This document shows, in pieces, positions 49,647 to 60,862 of a stretch of DNA of 64,000 nt. The notes under the pieces are model-generated. The model worked only from the letters and a program-made list of their open reading frames with translations, searched no databases and was not told where the DNA came from. Position 1 is the first letter of the stretch, and the number at the start of each line of letters is the position of its first letter. The DNA is from Mermis nigrescens (taxonomy: Eukaryota; Nematoda; Enoplea; Mermithida; Mermithidae), in assembly GCA_036768485.1 (NCBI GenBank), contig JAVLUZ010000396.1:393877-457876 (forward strand), written 5' to 3'. The position numbers were made by a program, and so were the translations under genes.

Positions 49647-50396
49647 CAGGGTGGTTAATAACTTTTTGCTAGGGAGTTAGTGCTATAACTATAGAACTTG
49701 GGATCAAACCAAATATACCATTAGGTAGAGAATTTAACACGGAATTTATCGATGCCAAATGAAAAATCAGTGCGCCTGAGACAGGCAAGAGAAAAAGTTT
49801 TTAAACGATCGGGGTGTGAACACAATTAATAAATGTCGATTTTCGATACTTATAAAAATATTTCTTATGTTTCTGTACAAAGTTTTATATCAATATCAAA
49901 TAGGTCCCATTTTGGGCCTGGAAAATATATGGTCGTTGGTCAGACTGTTTTTGTTCTCGACAAGGCGCCTTGCATGCGAGCTAATGCAACCCAACATTTC
50001 TTAAAACAATCAAAGGTCGAATTTTCGGTATCGATATTTAGCCTGGAGATTCACACAACTTAAATGCTCCCGAAACCATTGGGCCATTCATAAAGATGAA
50101 GTCGAGACGCAAATACTTGCTAAAATCTGACCGGTCGATAATCATATGAAATTTCGCACAGAAACGTGGAAAATATTAGGAAAAGTCATGAAAATCGGCG
50201 TAGTCTGCTTATTGGTTTGTGTTCATACCCAGATCATTTTGAAAGCTGTTTCTCGCACAAGTGATAGGCACACTGTTTATTAATCTGGCATCAATAAATT
50301 CCGTTTCACATTCTCTATCTAATGGTATATTTGGTTTGATCCCAAGCCCCATAGTTATAGCGCTGACCCCCTAGCACAAGGTTGCTAACCACCAGG
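49647..50396. mobile_element. M1 mariner-type MITE, duplication copy 2 (750 bp)
   Basis: Flanked by TA (49645-49646 and 50397-50398) and almost identical to 30334-31083; only about one substitution was noticed. Confidence 0.8.
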
Positions 50397-51695
50397 TACA
50401 TTGAAGAAGTACGAAAGCAGAGCTGTGTGTCTATGCCGGAAATACTCAGTAAACAGATTAAAAATTCTAGAAGTGATGCAGACTTCAAAGTGTACCTACT
50501 TACTGCTTCAATGTGCTTCTCGTCAGGTCATTTTACACCGGCTTGAGACTGTCAATCGAACTTTTTAAGTGTAAAATATTGAGCAAAACTAAAAAATAAA
50601 CAAAATGTTAAAAAAGCGGTACAAATAAAAAATATAATTATAATACTATATACATTACCGTATTAAAGAATGTACAAAGATAAATGAGAGGGAGATCATT
50701 TTATCTTTTATTAATAATTTAGCCGATCATTCCCAAATCAAAGACAAACAAGTAGGAGGAGTCGGAAAAGATTCTTTGGACACCTGCTTAGTCTAGTCGA
50801 CTGCCTTGAATAAAACAGACATCACAACAGGATCCCCCTCTTTGCAAAGTTTTTTGTGGTTAATGTAATGAGCTTGCAAATAAAACGCAGAATTATTTAG
50901 CTTTTTTCCACAAGTTATTTCAACATCCGTCTGCGCTTTGGAAATTCGGGGATCCTTGTTTCAATCTAGCTCATGTCTTGCAATTCTTCAAAATGCTATA
51001 TTTGCTTGTTCTTTGGCTGAACGCTTCAGATCATTTGGCTCAAAGTATTACTGGGGGACAAATAACTCAATAAAAATATTGGGTTAATATGGTCCGTCAA
51101 TGCACAAGGTGTAACTCAGTCCTATTGACTTAAATTATTACGCTTCCTTAGTTGGATGATAATTTTTGCATTTGTTCTTATGGTTTGTTCAGCCAACCAT
51201 TGCCAGTCAGTCAGACATTACACAGCAAGGGCGTAAAATGATCATTCCTCGGGTATCAAAACATCTAAGAAAGTTTGTCGGTTTTAAAAGCTTTTTGTCT
51301 ATAACTGACTACAAAATGCAGTAGTGTAACAACAAGTTCAAAAGTGCACATTTGACAGTTTCTGTCTGTTTCGAATGATTTTGCAAGAAAATCATGATTT
51401 GTTAGGAGTCTGGCTGAACTATACATTGCCAGTTTTACTATGTTCAGATCTCTCATAATCCGCTTACTTCCTATGCATTGCATGGCCTGGCAAATTTTCC
51501 CTTGAAGTCTGTCTTAGCACAACCGTTATATCGCTTCTAGAGGAAAACGCACGCACGTATATTGATAGTAATAGGCTTAATTTTTGTCCTAGCAAGGTTG
51601 AATGTGGCGAACGGAGCAGCTATTGTTATCTGTTTTGATTTGGCATTTCAGCATCAACGTGGTAAAAATTTAATTTTGATGCAGGCAGTTGAACG

Positions 51696-51874
<179 letters not shown>

Positions 51875-52889
51875 ATTGATTTAAAAAACCAAAATAATTT
51901 TTTAAAGTCGATGTTATTATGATATAATTCATTTTCAACGTTTCTTAGCTTTATCTCGACAGAGCATTTTGAAGTTGAGATTTAGATATTTAGAAGTGAG
52001 GTAACTTCAATAAAAGAACAGAGCAATACTTTATTTGTAAAGCTGTGTTTTATTCTAATCGCAGTATGAAATTTTGCCAACATATGTAGCAGCGTAAGAA
52101 ATTTAACTTGGCAAAATTTTAGCTGACTTGAGTATTAATACGGCATACTATCAAAATAGATCTGCAGTCGGTTTTTTACCAGGGTTGCCAAGTGCTCTTG
52201 CGAAAAAGGACCCTATTTTTAACCTCAAACTACCTGAAACAACCACCAACTGATGGTCAAGAATAGGCGCAAAAAACCTCAATCGCTTTAAAAAATGCCT
52301 TCAACGGCCCCAAAAAACCCCCAAAATGGGGGAAGAATCCTAAACTTGGCAAACCCTGTTTTTACAGATTAAGAGAAGTGATTGGAAGTTAATTGATCAT
52401 GCTGTTTTTGTCTTCAAAATTTGTTTTTTGGTTGCTAAAAAGGTGTATCAATATGTCGATATGACATCGAGCAGTGCAATTCAAACATTTGTCAAACACG
52501 CTGTTTTCAAAATGACAAATGTCGTACATTTATGCTTCTAACTTACGATCTATGGAAATTAATCCAAAAAAAACAATAAACGTTCAAAATCCAATCAGCT
52601 TTTAGAAAAATTAGTGCACCGTAAATGATATGATGCACCTACAGTAAAACTGCAAGCAAGCGCATGTACATCTCCTGTCCATTGAAAATTGATTGTACTG
52701 AAATAGCCATTTTTAAGATCAACCTAATGGATTTCAATGAATCAAAATTTTTCAAATGGGAAATTTTTAAATAAAGCTATCTTGCTAAAAAAATTGTGCT
52801 AGCTTATAATGAATCATAAAAGAACATATTATTAAACCGTCTGTTATGAAAAAATGCGGCATTTACCTAGGATGTACTCCTCAAGGCAT

Positions 52890-53112
52890 CCAATGCTATT
52901 TATCTCACGTGTAATTCCGGGATTACTTAATCATCTAAATGTAAGGTATTTAGGGCGTAGCTACCGAAATCTCCGATAGGTATCGGTCAGCAATATCAGG
53001 ACCGAGAATTGAGGTCGTAAGTTTTTTGAGGGTCTTGAGGTTGAATCAGGCGTCTCGCTCTAGCAACCTGACCAGCGTTAAGGTTAGCCTAAGTAAGTCC
53101 CGTTCCCTTGTT
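52890..53112 (+). repeat. GC-rich leader repeat L (duplication copy 2)
   Basis: Paralogue of 35280-35512 with more changes than the rest of the duplication. The ACCAGCG.TAAGG and AAGTAAGTCCCG blocks are kept. Confidence 0.55.
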
Positions 53113-53897
53113 CATTACTTTTAAGCAAAAAATGGACTAAAGCTACGATTAAAGCTAAAGTTACTGAAATTACTAAAGCTACCGGAGCTACTACTTCATT
53201 TGATTTCTTCAAAGCTTTCGAGAATCCGAGTTACGGCTACCCTGAAACCAGATGAATAGTGGAATGAATTTAAGTAGCATTTTTCGAGTTGTATATTCTT
53301 GTCTTGATTGAAAAGCTCAATTAATCGTGGAAGTTTCTCTGACGTGATCACCTCTAACAGTAAAGACTGAGCGAACATATATATTTTCTTCAATGGTGAA
53401 TTCCGAACGGAGCAACATATTAACTTAACTTTTCACTAACAATTTTATGCTCTTTGAGAAGCGTATAACCTTTTAATATACCTATTTTAATTTTGTAGAG
53501 CGTCCTTTTTCTGTTAAAAAATCATTTTTAATTTGCATTGTATAAGTAAGTGAACTTAATGCATAGTCGTGTGAGATCTTCTAGGATAATGTAATGTGTG
53601 TCCATAAATGGAAGGTAAGCCGTAAAACTGATTAATATTATGGTAAAGTTAAAAATACATCAAAATTAAAAATTAAGAAGCTGGAAAAACTCTATCCGCT
53701 ATGATTTAGTCATTGCTTTGTTATCCAATAAACAATTGAATTCGAAATAGATGATTTCTGCATATTCATGTAAATGCGCTTGAAGTAATCCGCTGTACTT
53801 GAGTTATTTATTTCGCAATCCTAATCCCATTTTCGCTTTTGCTTTGTATTATTTATTCATCTTTTGTATTTTAATATCTTTATTGTTAGGTTTACAG

Positions 53898-53937
53898 TCT
53901 GACGAATGGCTGGTAATACTGGCAAAGGTGCACACGG
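53898..53937 (+). other. Candidate 40-bp exon, paralogue
   Basis: Counterpart of 36303-36342 with TTTACAG before and GTAAGT after; its ATG would begin MAGNTGKGAHG. See that entry. Confidence 0.25.
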
Positions 53938-55218
53938 GTAAGTGGGTTCGTTGGTCTACACACTAGACTCCCTGAGTAAAAAAATAAGATTTTTTGGAAT
54001 AAAATACGCTGGGTTAAATAACGGTCAAAGATGGACTAAAATTGAAAGACTTTCTGCAAATGTCAATAATATCAGCTTTTAGACTATATTGGTTCAAAAG
54101 CGCTTTCAGACTGTCCCTCCAAGCCGAAGCATGCTTAGGGTCTTAGCGGCCCTAAGAAGAAGCTCCTTTTAGTAGACCGTCTCATTGATCAACTCGTGCA
54201 CAGGAGCGAGTTCATTGGTAAAAGCGCACACAAAATCCATTATGTATTTCAAAGTGAGGTGATTGTAAAAAAATAATCAAGTGGCTCGTGTACATTCATT
54301 TTTTGGCTTAGTGAGCAACAGAATTTACTTAAAATGCGATTTAGAGCTGAGGTGCAGTTAAGTTTCTTTATAGCCATGGATTAAATAGAACTTCTATAAG
54401 ATTGCTCAAAAGCTTTCAGGAAATTCAAAACATTTTATGAATATCTAATTATTAAACAAACGTTGAATGAAATGATCATAAATGAAATTATCTGCTCAGT
54501 GCAAACCTAATTAGCGAATTTGTAGTTTCTAACATACATACGGAAAGCCAGGAGGCTCAAATGATTAAAAACGTTGATGATTACGATAACGACGTTTTTT
54601 TCAAAGTTTTGATCTCTAACAACGTTTTTTTCAAATTGAAAAAGTTAACGACGTTTTTTTCAAATTCAATTCAATGTAAATTTTCAAAGATACGAGCTAC
54701 CTGGTTTGAAAAAAAACATTGAAGTTCTTACAGTAGCTAAGCCATCATCAAATCATAATCATGGATAACAACACAAAAAATCAAATATGTGCAAGCGTCA
54801 ATACATGAAGCACAGAAAGATAACAACAAAAAATATCACAATTTTGAACCCCCTGGTTTGAAATTTAGCGTTGTTTGCGCCTTGCAGTTTGAAGTTTTGT
54901 ATTGATCATGTGAATGGAAAAGTTGTATTGGAACTCGATAGCGTCTCTAATCATTTGAGTTAATTAATATATCAACGTTTTTTCGGTAAAGTCTCGTTAG
55001 AGCACTTTTGAGCAGTATCGTTAGAGCACTTTGTATCGTTATAGCACCAGTCGCGTTATGGCACTAAATGTCTCGTTAGAGCACTCAGGTGTACCGTTAT
55101 GGCACTCCTGTGTCTCGTTAGAGCACTCGAGCGGATTGACCGTAAAATATCTCGTTAGAGCATTACTATTTGCCTGACGTCGTCACAGCGTACAGTTTGA
55201 CTTGGAAAACGTCATAAG

Positions 55219-55464
55219 CATACGTGGGCAGCAAGAAAATTCTGGGGGGGTGCAAGATTTTTTGAAGGTCAAAAAATGGCCTTAAAAATTGTGGTTTGGC
55301 GAAAAACACCATTTTTCGACGTTTCTTATCAAGCACTATCCATTGGCATCAGAAAATTGCGAGAAAAACGAAAAAAATTTTCAAAAATTGAATCCTGGGG
55401 GGTATTCTGATTTCTGGGGCGTATTTCGGTTTCTGGGGGTGCATACTCCCCACGCCCAGGTGTG
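55219..55464 (+). mobile_element. Family-A MITE inside N1, followed by a partial reversed copy
   Basis: The left end CATACGTGGGCAGC follows GTCATAAG; the interior is family A (AGAAAATTCTGGGG, TTTCGACGTTTC, CCATTGGCATCAGAAAATT). The right end CACGCCCAGGTGTG runs at 55465-55512 into text resembling a reversed family-A interior (CCATTTTTAAGAAC, TTTTTGACCTTTGAAAAAT). No matching right target duplication is seen. Confidence 0.65.
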
Positions 55465-55563
55465 CATACGACCATTTTTAAGAACATTTTTGACCTTTGA
55501 AAAATATCGAACATAAATCGTATAAAAGCGATTGCTCATTCATTTTGACTGCCTGTTCAGTAG

Positions 55564-55686
55564 CTTTTAGCTTAGTAAAATGTACCTTTATCTGTATTTC
55601 TGTTAATAAAAAAATGTTACGTATCTTTTAGCTTAGTAAAATGTACCTTTATCTGTATTTCTGTTAATAAAAAATGTTACGTATCT
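55564..55686 (+). repeat. 61-bp tandem duplication inside N1
   Basis: A unit starting CTTTTAGCTTAGTAAAATG and ending GTTACGTAT is present twice in tandem, differing by one A in a homopolymer. Confidence 0.85.
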
Positions 55687-56413
55687 ATATTATAAAACGC
55701 GTATTGAACATTATTTAGCTGTACTTGTCCGTTTTTTGCATTAAATACGGAAAATACAATCGGAAATTGCATGAAATAAGGAGAGCTGAAGTTCCAGATT
55801 TCGCGAAGTGTCTGTTTTTAAAGCTAATTCTTTTATCATTTTCTGACTTTTACGTCGTCCGTTTTTCGCTGTTTGAAGAACTACATGATTATATACTATC
55901 AACAATAAAGTTTCAAAAATTTTGACTAAAAATGTTAAAAAGACATATAATTTCACATTTTCGGATTTTCCCAAGTCTACTTGTGCTTTTTTGCATCTCA
56001 GTCTAAAAAATTGCAAACGCTGGGCAGGTTTTTATTAATACGTACAATGGCCTACCAAATGATGCCGATTTTGTTCAGCGTGTCAATATTGAAATTTCAC
56101 GCTATTTAAATCACGTACAACATTTTCTGTAATTTTTCGTTTAATAATTTTTTTGAGCGACAAAAATTTGCATATTTTTATGCAAATGTACATTAATAAC
56201 GTAAACTCCGTCATTTTCGTGTAAGACAATTTTGGTAAGACAATTTTGGTGCTCTAACGCGACATGTTAGTGCTCTAACGAGACTCATAGGTGCTATAAC
56301 GCGACACACTGGTGCTCTAACGAGACAAAGTGCTATAACGATACAAAGTGCTATAACGAGACGATTGGTGCTCTAACGCGACTGGTGCCATAACGATACC
56401 TAATCGTTTTTTC

Positions 56414-56905
56414 CAGAAAAAGACGTTGACGATTTTTTTAAAAGAAGATGTCGACATTTTTAATCAAAAAGATGTCGACGTTTTTTTTCAAAACAAGATG
56501 TCGACGTTTTTTTCCAAAACAAGATGTCGACGTTTTTTTCGAAACAAGATGTTGATTTTTTTTCAAAACAAGATGTCGACGTTTTTTTCAAAACAAGATG
56601 TCGACGTTTTTTTCCAAAACAAGATGTCAACGTTTTTTTTCAAAACAAGATGTCGACGTTTTTTTCAAAACAAGATGTCGACGTTTTTTCCAAAACAAGA
56701 TGTCGACGTTTTTTTTCAAAACAAGATGTCGACGTTTTTTTTCAAAACAAGATGTCGACGTTTTTTTCAAAACAAGATGTCGACGTTTTTTTCCAAAACA
56801 AGATGTCGACGTTTTTTTTCAAAACAAGATGTCAACGTTTTTTTCGAAACAAGATGTCGACGTTTTTTTTCAAAAAGATGTCAACGTTTTTTTTTCAAAA
56901 ACTCT
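56414..56905 (+). repeat. Array of about 18 units of 25-26 bp with a GTCGAC core (FB1 left arm)
   Basis: The unit is close to GATGTCGACGTTTTTTTC followed by AAAACAA. Most units hold the palindrome GTCGAC; a few have GTCAAC or GTTGAT. Length varies by one base through T-tract slippage, so all three frames stay open and the apparent proteins of up to 193 residues are artefacts. Confidence 0.9.
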
Positions 56906-57399
56906 CGCAGCGAAAATATTGTTCTGAAAGTTATCACCTGCTTCTCAACAATCACTAGCTGGATTACTGTACATCGTGTTATAAAGCAGACCAGGCGCGG
57001 CGTTTGATTTGATTCGATTCGATGACGGATTTTTAGTTTCTCTTTTTAGTTTTGTTTCACGTATTTGCTTTTTATGATATTTTGATAAAATGATAAGATT
57101 CTATGCACGAAAAGTGGGAGCAATACTTGTGCTTATCAAGTATTTCAGGAAGCTTTTATTTCCCCCACCATTTTTTTTAAACTATAGCCAGGTATTTTAG
57201 GGACTGCTTATTATCCCAACGTCTTTCAGACTATGCTCCAGCACCAACCGTCCCATCTGGCCAACTGGAATCACTGAAGAAGCCATTTGTGCAGTGAAAA
57301 CCTGATACAGTAATACGACTTTTATCGAAAATGAACCGTTTGGAATGGAATAGACTAGCATAGTAGTTAATCCTTTAAGCCGACCAGATTTTTGAAATT

Positions 57400-57790
57400 T
57401 TGTTTGATGGACCCCATCGCATTACCGACCGTCCCATCTGGCCGACTAAATTCAAATTTTTGTAACAGAAGATTTATGAGGAGGAGGACTCCCTCTAAGC
57501 TATCCTGATTTTTAAAATTTTGTTCAACTGAGCCTACCACATCATCGAACGTCCTATCTGGCCGACGAGATTGAAATTTTTGTTCCAGAATTATCATGAT
57601 CGGTAGTTATCCGTTTTAGATCTTTAAAAAACTTTTGGTTGGCCATGCCAAATACTATATTTTTAAATTTGTTTTTGGACCGACCAACCCACATCACTGA
57701 CCGTTATATCTGTCTGACTAGACCCAAATTTTTATAAGAGAGCCCTTTAAGCCGACCAGATTCTTAAATGTTTTTATCGAAGGTCGATTT
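57400..57790 (-). repeat. 120-bp unit array in FB1 left arm (about three units)
   Basis: Units marked by GACCGTCCCATCTGGCCGAC (57427, variants at 57547 and 57697) are the reverse of those at 58150-59150. A minus-strand frame at 57367-57597 spells the same 40-residue repeat (QKFEFSRPDGTVGNAMGSIK). Confidence 0.75.
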
Positions 57791-58149
57791 TTTTATTCCC
57801 AAATCCCGAAAATTCCTATTAATTAAAAACTGAAAACTTTTCTCTAATTGCGACGTACAGAGCTAAAAGGACTCAAACTATAAATGAAGACGAGAAACAC
57901 TTGGGATAAACACATGCATTGAGTCATATTTGCCAAATTAAAACCTATGCTTCTAATCTACTACATATGAACAAAATAATATCATTAACTATGTAGAATT
58001 TGCATTGTACAGGAGGAATATAAGAGACCATTCTCAGGCTCCAGGATACTTGCCAAGTAGGGCTCCAGTCCCAAAATGGAGAGATGCCTGCGTTTCCAGA
58101 TGGAATCACACACAGGATATATGTTGTATGCATTGAGCCAGGCTGAAAC
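57791..58149. other. Non-repetitive centre of FB1
   Basis: This segment separates the inverted 120-bp arrays. No coding sequence or terminal repeat is recognised in it; it may be what remains of the element's unique core. Confidence 0.4.
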
Positions 58150-59160
58150 CCAAGGTCGGCTTTGAGGAAATGGTCGGCTTGGAGGCATTCCCACTGCTCA
58201 TGAATTTTGTGTTGCAAAAATTTGAATTTAGTCGGCCACATGCAATGGTCGGCGATGTAGTAGGGTCCATCAAACAAAATTTCGAAAATATGGTCAGCTT
58301 AGATGAATTCCTTCTGCTCATAAATCTTCTGTTGCAAGAATTTGAATTTAGTCGACTAGATGGGACGGTCGAGGATATGGTAGGGTCCATCAAACAAAAT
58401 TTCAAATATCTGGTCGGTTTAAAGGGATTGTCACTGCTCATGAATTTTCTGTTGCAAAAATTTGAATTTAGTCAGCCGCATGGGACGGTCGGGGATGTGG
58501 TAGGGTCCATCAAACAAAATTTCGAAAATCTGGTCAGCTTAGATGAATTCCTTCTGCTCATAAATCTTTTGTTGCAAAAATTTGAATTTAGTCAGCCAGA
58601 TGGGACGGTCGGTGATGTGATAGGGTCCATCAAACAAAATTTCGGAAATCTGGTCAGCTTAGATTGATTTTCTTTTGCTCATTAATCTTCTGTTATAAAA
58701 ATATGGAATTAGTCGGCAAGATGGGACGGTCGGTGGTGTGGCATGATCGGTCAAACAAAATTTCAAATATCTGGTCGGTTTGAAAGGATTGTCACTGCTC
58801 ATGAATTTTCTGTTGCAGAAAATTTGAATTTAGTCGGCCCCATGGGACGGTCGGGAATGTGGTAGGGACCATCAAACAAAATTTCGAACATCTGGTCAGC
58901 TTATATGAAATCCTTCTGCTCATAAATCTTCTGGTACAAAAATTTTAAATTAGTCGGCCAGATGGGACGGTCGGTGATGTAGTATGGTCTGTCTAACAAA
59001 ATTTCAAATATCTGGTCGGTTCAAAGGGATTACCACTGCTCATGAATTTTCTGTTGCAAAAATTTGGATTTAGTGGGCCAGTTGGGACGTTCGGCGATGT
59101 GTTATGGCCGGTCATACAAAATTTCAAAAATTTGGCTCGCTTAAAGGGGATTGTACCAGT
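58150..59160 (+). repeat. 120-bp unit array encoding an in-frame 40-residue repeat (FB1 centre/right)
   Basis: About eight units start near 58229, 58352, 58471, 58591, 58712, 58834, 58954 and 59073, each with ATGGGACGGTCGG or a variant. Two unit types tend to alternate: one has ACTGCTCATGAATTTTCTG and one has TTCTGCTCATAAATCTTCTG. Because units are about 120 bp, a plus-strand frame (58170-58667) repeats every 40 residues: LLLINLLLQKFEFSQPDGTV and GDVIGSIKQNF alternate with LLMNFLLQKFEFSQPHGTV. The frame breaks at about 58665 and again later. No similar protein is recognised. It could be a former coding repeat or a satellite with an accidental open frame. Confidence 0.75.
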
Positions 59161-59166
59161 CATAGG

Positions 59167-59423
59167 CATATGTGAGCAGCAAGAAAATTCTGGGAGGGGG
59201 TGCAAGATTTTCCAAAGGTCAAAAAATTGGCCTTTAAAATGGTGGTATGGCGAAAAACGCCATTTTCTGAGGTTTCCCATCGAGCACTATCCATCGGCAT
59301 TAAAAAATTGCGAAAAAAACAAAAAAAATTTAAAAAATTGAATTCTGGGGGGTTATTTTGGTTTCTGGGGGTTATTATTTTGGTTTCTCGGGGGGGGAGA
59401 GCATACCTTCACGCCCAGGTTTG
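59167..59423 (+). mobile_element. Family-A hAT-type MITE (257 bp) inside FB1
   Basis: Flanks GTCATAGG (59159-59166) and GTAATAGG (59424-59431) match at seven of eight. Ends CATATGTGAGCAGC and, inward from the right, CAAACCTGGGCGTG. It separates the main 120-bp array from one further partial unit at about 59457. Confidence 0.8.
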
Positions 59424-59999
59424 GTAATAGGCTTTCTGTTATATAAACATGGATCTAGTCGGCCAGGCGGGACAGTCGGCGATGTGGTGATGTCAGTCTT
59501 AAAAAATTTAAAATCTGGTCGGCTTAAAGGAATAACTACTATACTAGTCTATTCCATTCCAAACGGTCCATTTTCGATAAAAGTCTCATTACTCTATCAG
59601 GTTTTCACTGCACGCACAAATGGCTTCTTCAATGATTCCACTTAGCCAGATGGGACAGTTGGTGCTGGAGCATGGTCTGAAAGACGTTGGGATAATAAGC
59701 AGTCCCTAAAATACCTGGCTATAGTTTTAAAAAAATGGTGGGGGAAATAAAAGCTTCCTGAAATACTTGATAAGCACAAGTATTGCTCCCACTTTTCGTG
59801 CATAGAATCTTATCATTTTATCAAAATATCATAAAAAGCAAATACGTGAAACAAAACTAAAAAGAGAAACTAAAAGTCCGTCATCGAATCGAATCGAATC
59901 AAACGCCGCGCCTGGTCTGCTTTATTACACGATATACAGTAATCCAGCTAGTGATTGTTGAGAAGCAGGCGATAACTTTCAGAACAATATTTTCGCTGC

Positions 60000-60325
60000 G
60001 AGAGTTTTTGAAAAAAACGTCGACATCTTTTTGAAAAAAAACGTCGACATCTTGTTTTGAAAAAAAACGTCGACATCTTCTGTTAAAAAAATCGTCGACA
60101 TCTTGTTTTGAAAAACAACGTCGACATCTTGTTTTGAAAAAAACGTCGACATCTTCGTTTTGAAAAAAACGTCGACATCTTGTTTTGAAAAACAACGTCG
60201 ACATCTTGTTTTGAAAAAAACGTCGACACTTTGTTTTGAAAAATACGTCGACATCTTGTTTTGAATAAAAACGTCGACATCTTCTGTTAAAAAAAATCGT
60301 CGACATCTTCTTTTTGGAAAAAAAC
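60000..60325 (-). repeat. 25-bp GTCGAC array, FB1 right arm (about 13 units)
   Basis: The reverse of 56414-56905: AACGTCGACATCTTGTTTTG units, a few with CTTCTG in place of CTTGT. It is shorter than the left array by about five units, so the arms have changed independently. Confidence 0.9.
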
Positions 60326-60762
60326 GTTGACATATTAGTTAACTCAAATGATTAGAGACGCCATCGAGTTCCAACACAACTTTTCCATTCACATGATCAA
60401 TACAACAATTCAAACTGCAAGGCGCAAACAATGCTAAATTTCAAACCAGGGGGTTCAAAATTTTGATATTTTTTGTTGTTATCTTTCTGTGCTTCATTTA
60501 TTGACGCTTGCACATATTTGATTTTTTGTGTTGTTATCCATGATTATGATTTGATGATGGCTTAGCTACTGTAAGAACTTCAATGTTTTTTTCAAACCAG
60601 GTGGCTCGTATCTTTGAAAATTTACATTGAATTGACTTTGAAAAAAACGTCGTTAACTTTTACAATTTGGAAAAAAACGTTGTTAGAGATCAAAACTTTG
60701 AAAAAAACGTCGTTATCGTACTCATCAACGTTTTTAATCATTTGACCCTCCTGGCTTTCCGT

Positions 60763-60862
60763 NNNNNNNNNNNNNNNNNNNNNNNNNNNNNNNNNNNNNN
60801 NNNNNNNNNNNNNNNNNNNNNNNNNNNNNNNNNNNNNNNNNNNNNNNNNNNNNNNNNNNNNN
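60763..60862. other. Assembly gap of 100 N
   Basis: Exactly 100 N follow the last base of FB1's right end. A run of exactly 100 usually marks a scaffold gap of unknown size. Confidence 0.98.

Larger units (their letters stand above)
54985..56404. mobile_element. N1: 1.42-kb element with terminal motif arrays, nested in the left arm of FB1
   Basis: About eight copies of GTCTCGTTAGAGCAC or variants (GTATCGTTATAGCAC, GTCGCGTTATGGCAC) lie at 54992-55170. About eight copies in inverted orientation lie at 56250-56400. Exact 9-bp repeats CGTTTTTTC at 54976-54984 and 56405-56413 flank it. FB1's right arm has the uninterrupted sequence at the matching place (about 60325), so the site is an insertion. 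The motif is close to F2's GTCCCGCTAGACCCAC, giving a joint form GTCTCGYTAGASCMC. No transposase is recognised. Confidence 0.8.
54540..60762. mobile_element. FB1: 6.2-kb foldback element with arms built of tandem arrays
   Basis: The left end ACGGAAAGCCAGGAGG and the complement of the right end (60762 back to 60747) match. Pairing continues through the TCAAATGATTAAAAACGTT region and the rest of 54540-54984 against 60762-60325. It goes on through a 25-bp array (56414-56905 against 60000-60325) and a non-repetitive stem (about 56905-57410 against about 59490-60000), then into arrays of 120-bp units. Arms are thus over 1.4 kb each without insertions. N1 (54985-56404) and family-A MITEs interrupt it. 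No transposase is recognised. Long inverted repeats made of arrays resemble Foldback/Galileo-type elements in form; kinship is not shown. A target duplication cannot be tested because the right flank is a gap. Confidence 0.8.

Noticed and set aside
56414..56905. CRISPR array
   Set aside because: Units abut with no unique spacers, the DNA is eukaryotic, and no cas genes are present.
56426..57007. 193-residue frame across the 25-bp array
   Set aside because: All three frames stay open because the unit lacks stops and varies by one base; the overlapping proteins are artefacts.
57945..58441. Minus-strand frames opposite the 120-bp array
   Set aside because: They are antisense to the repeat and drift between frames at each unit.
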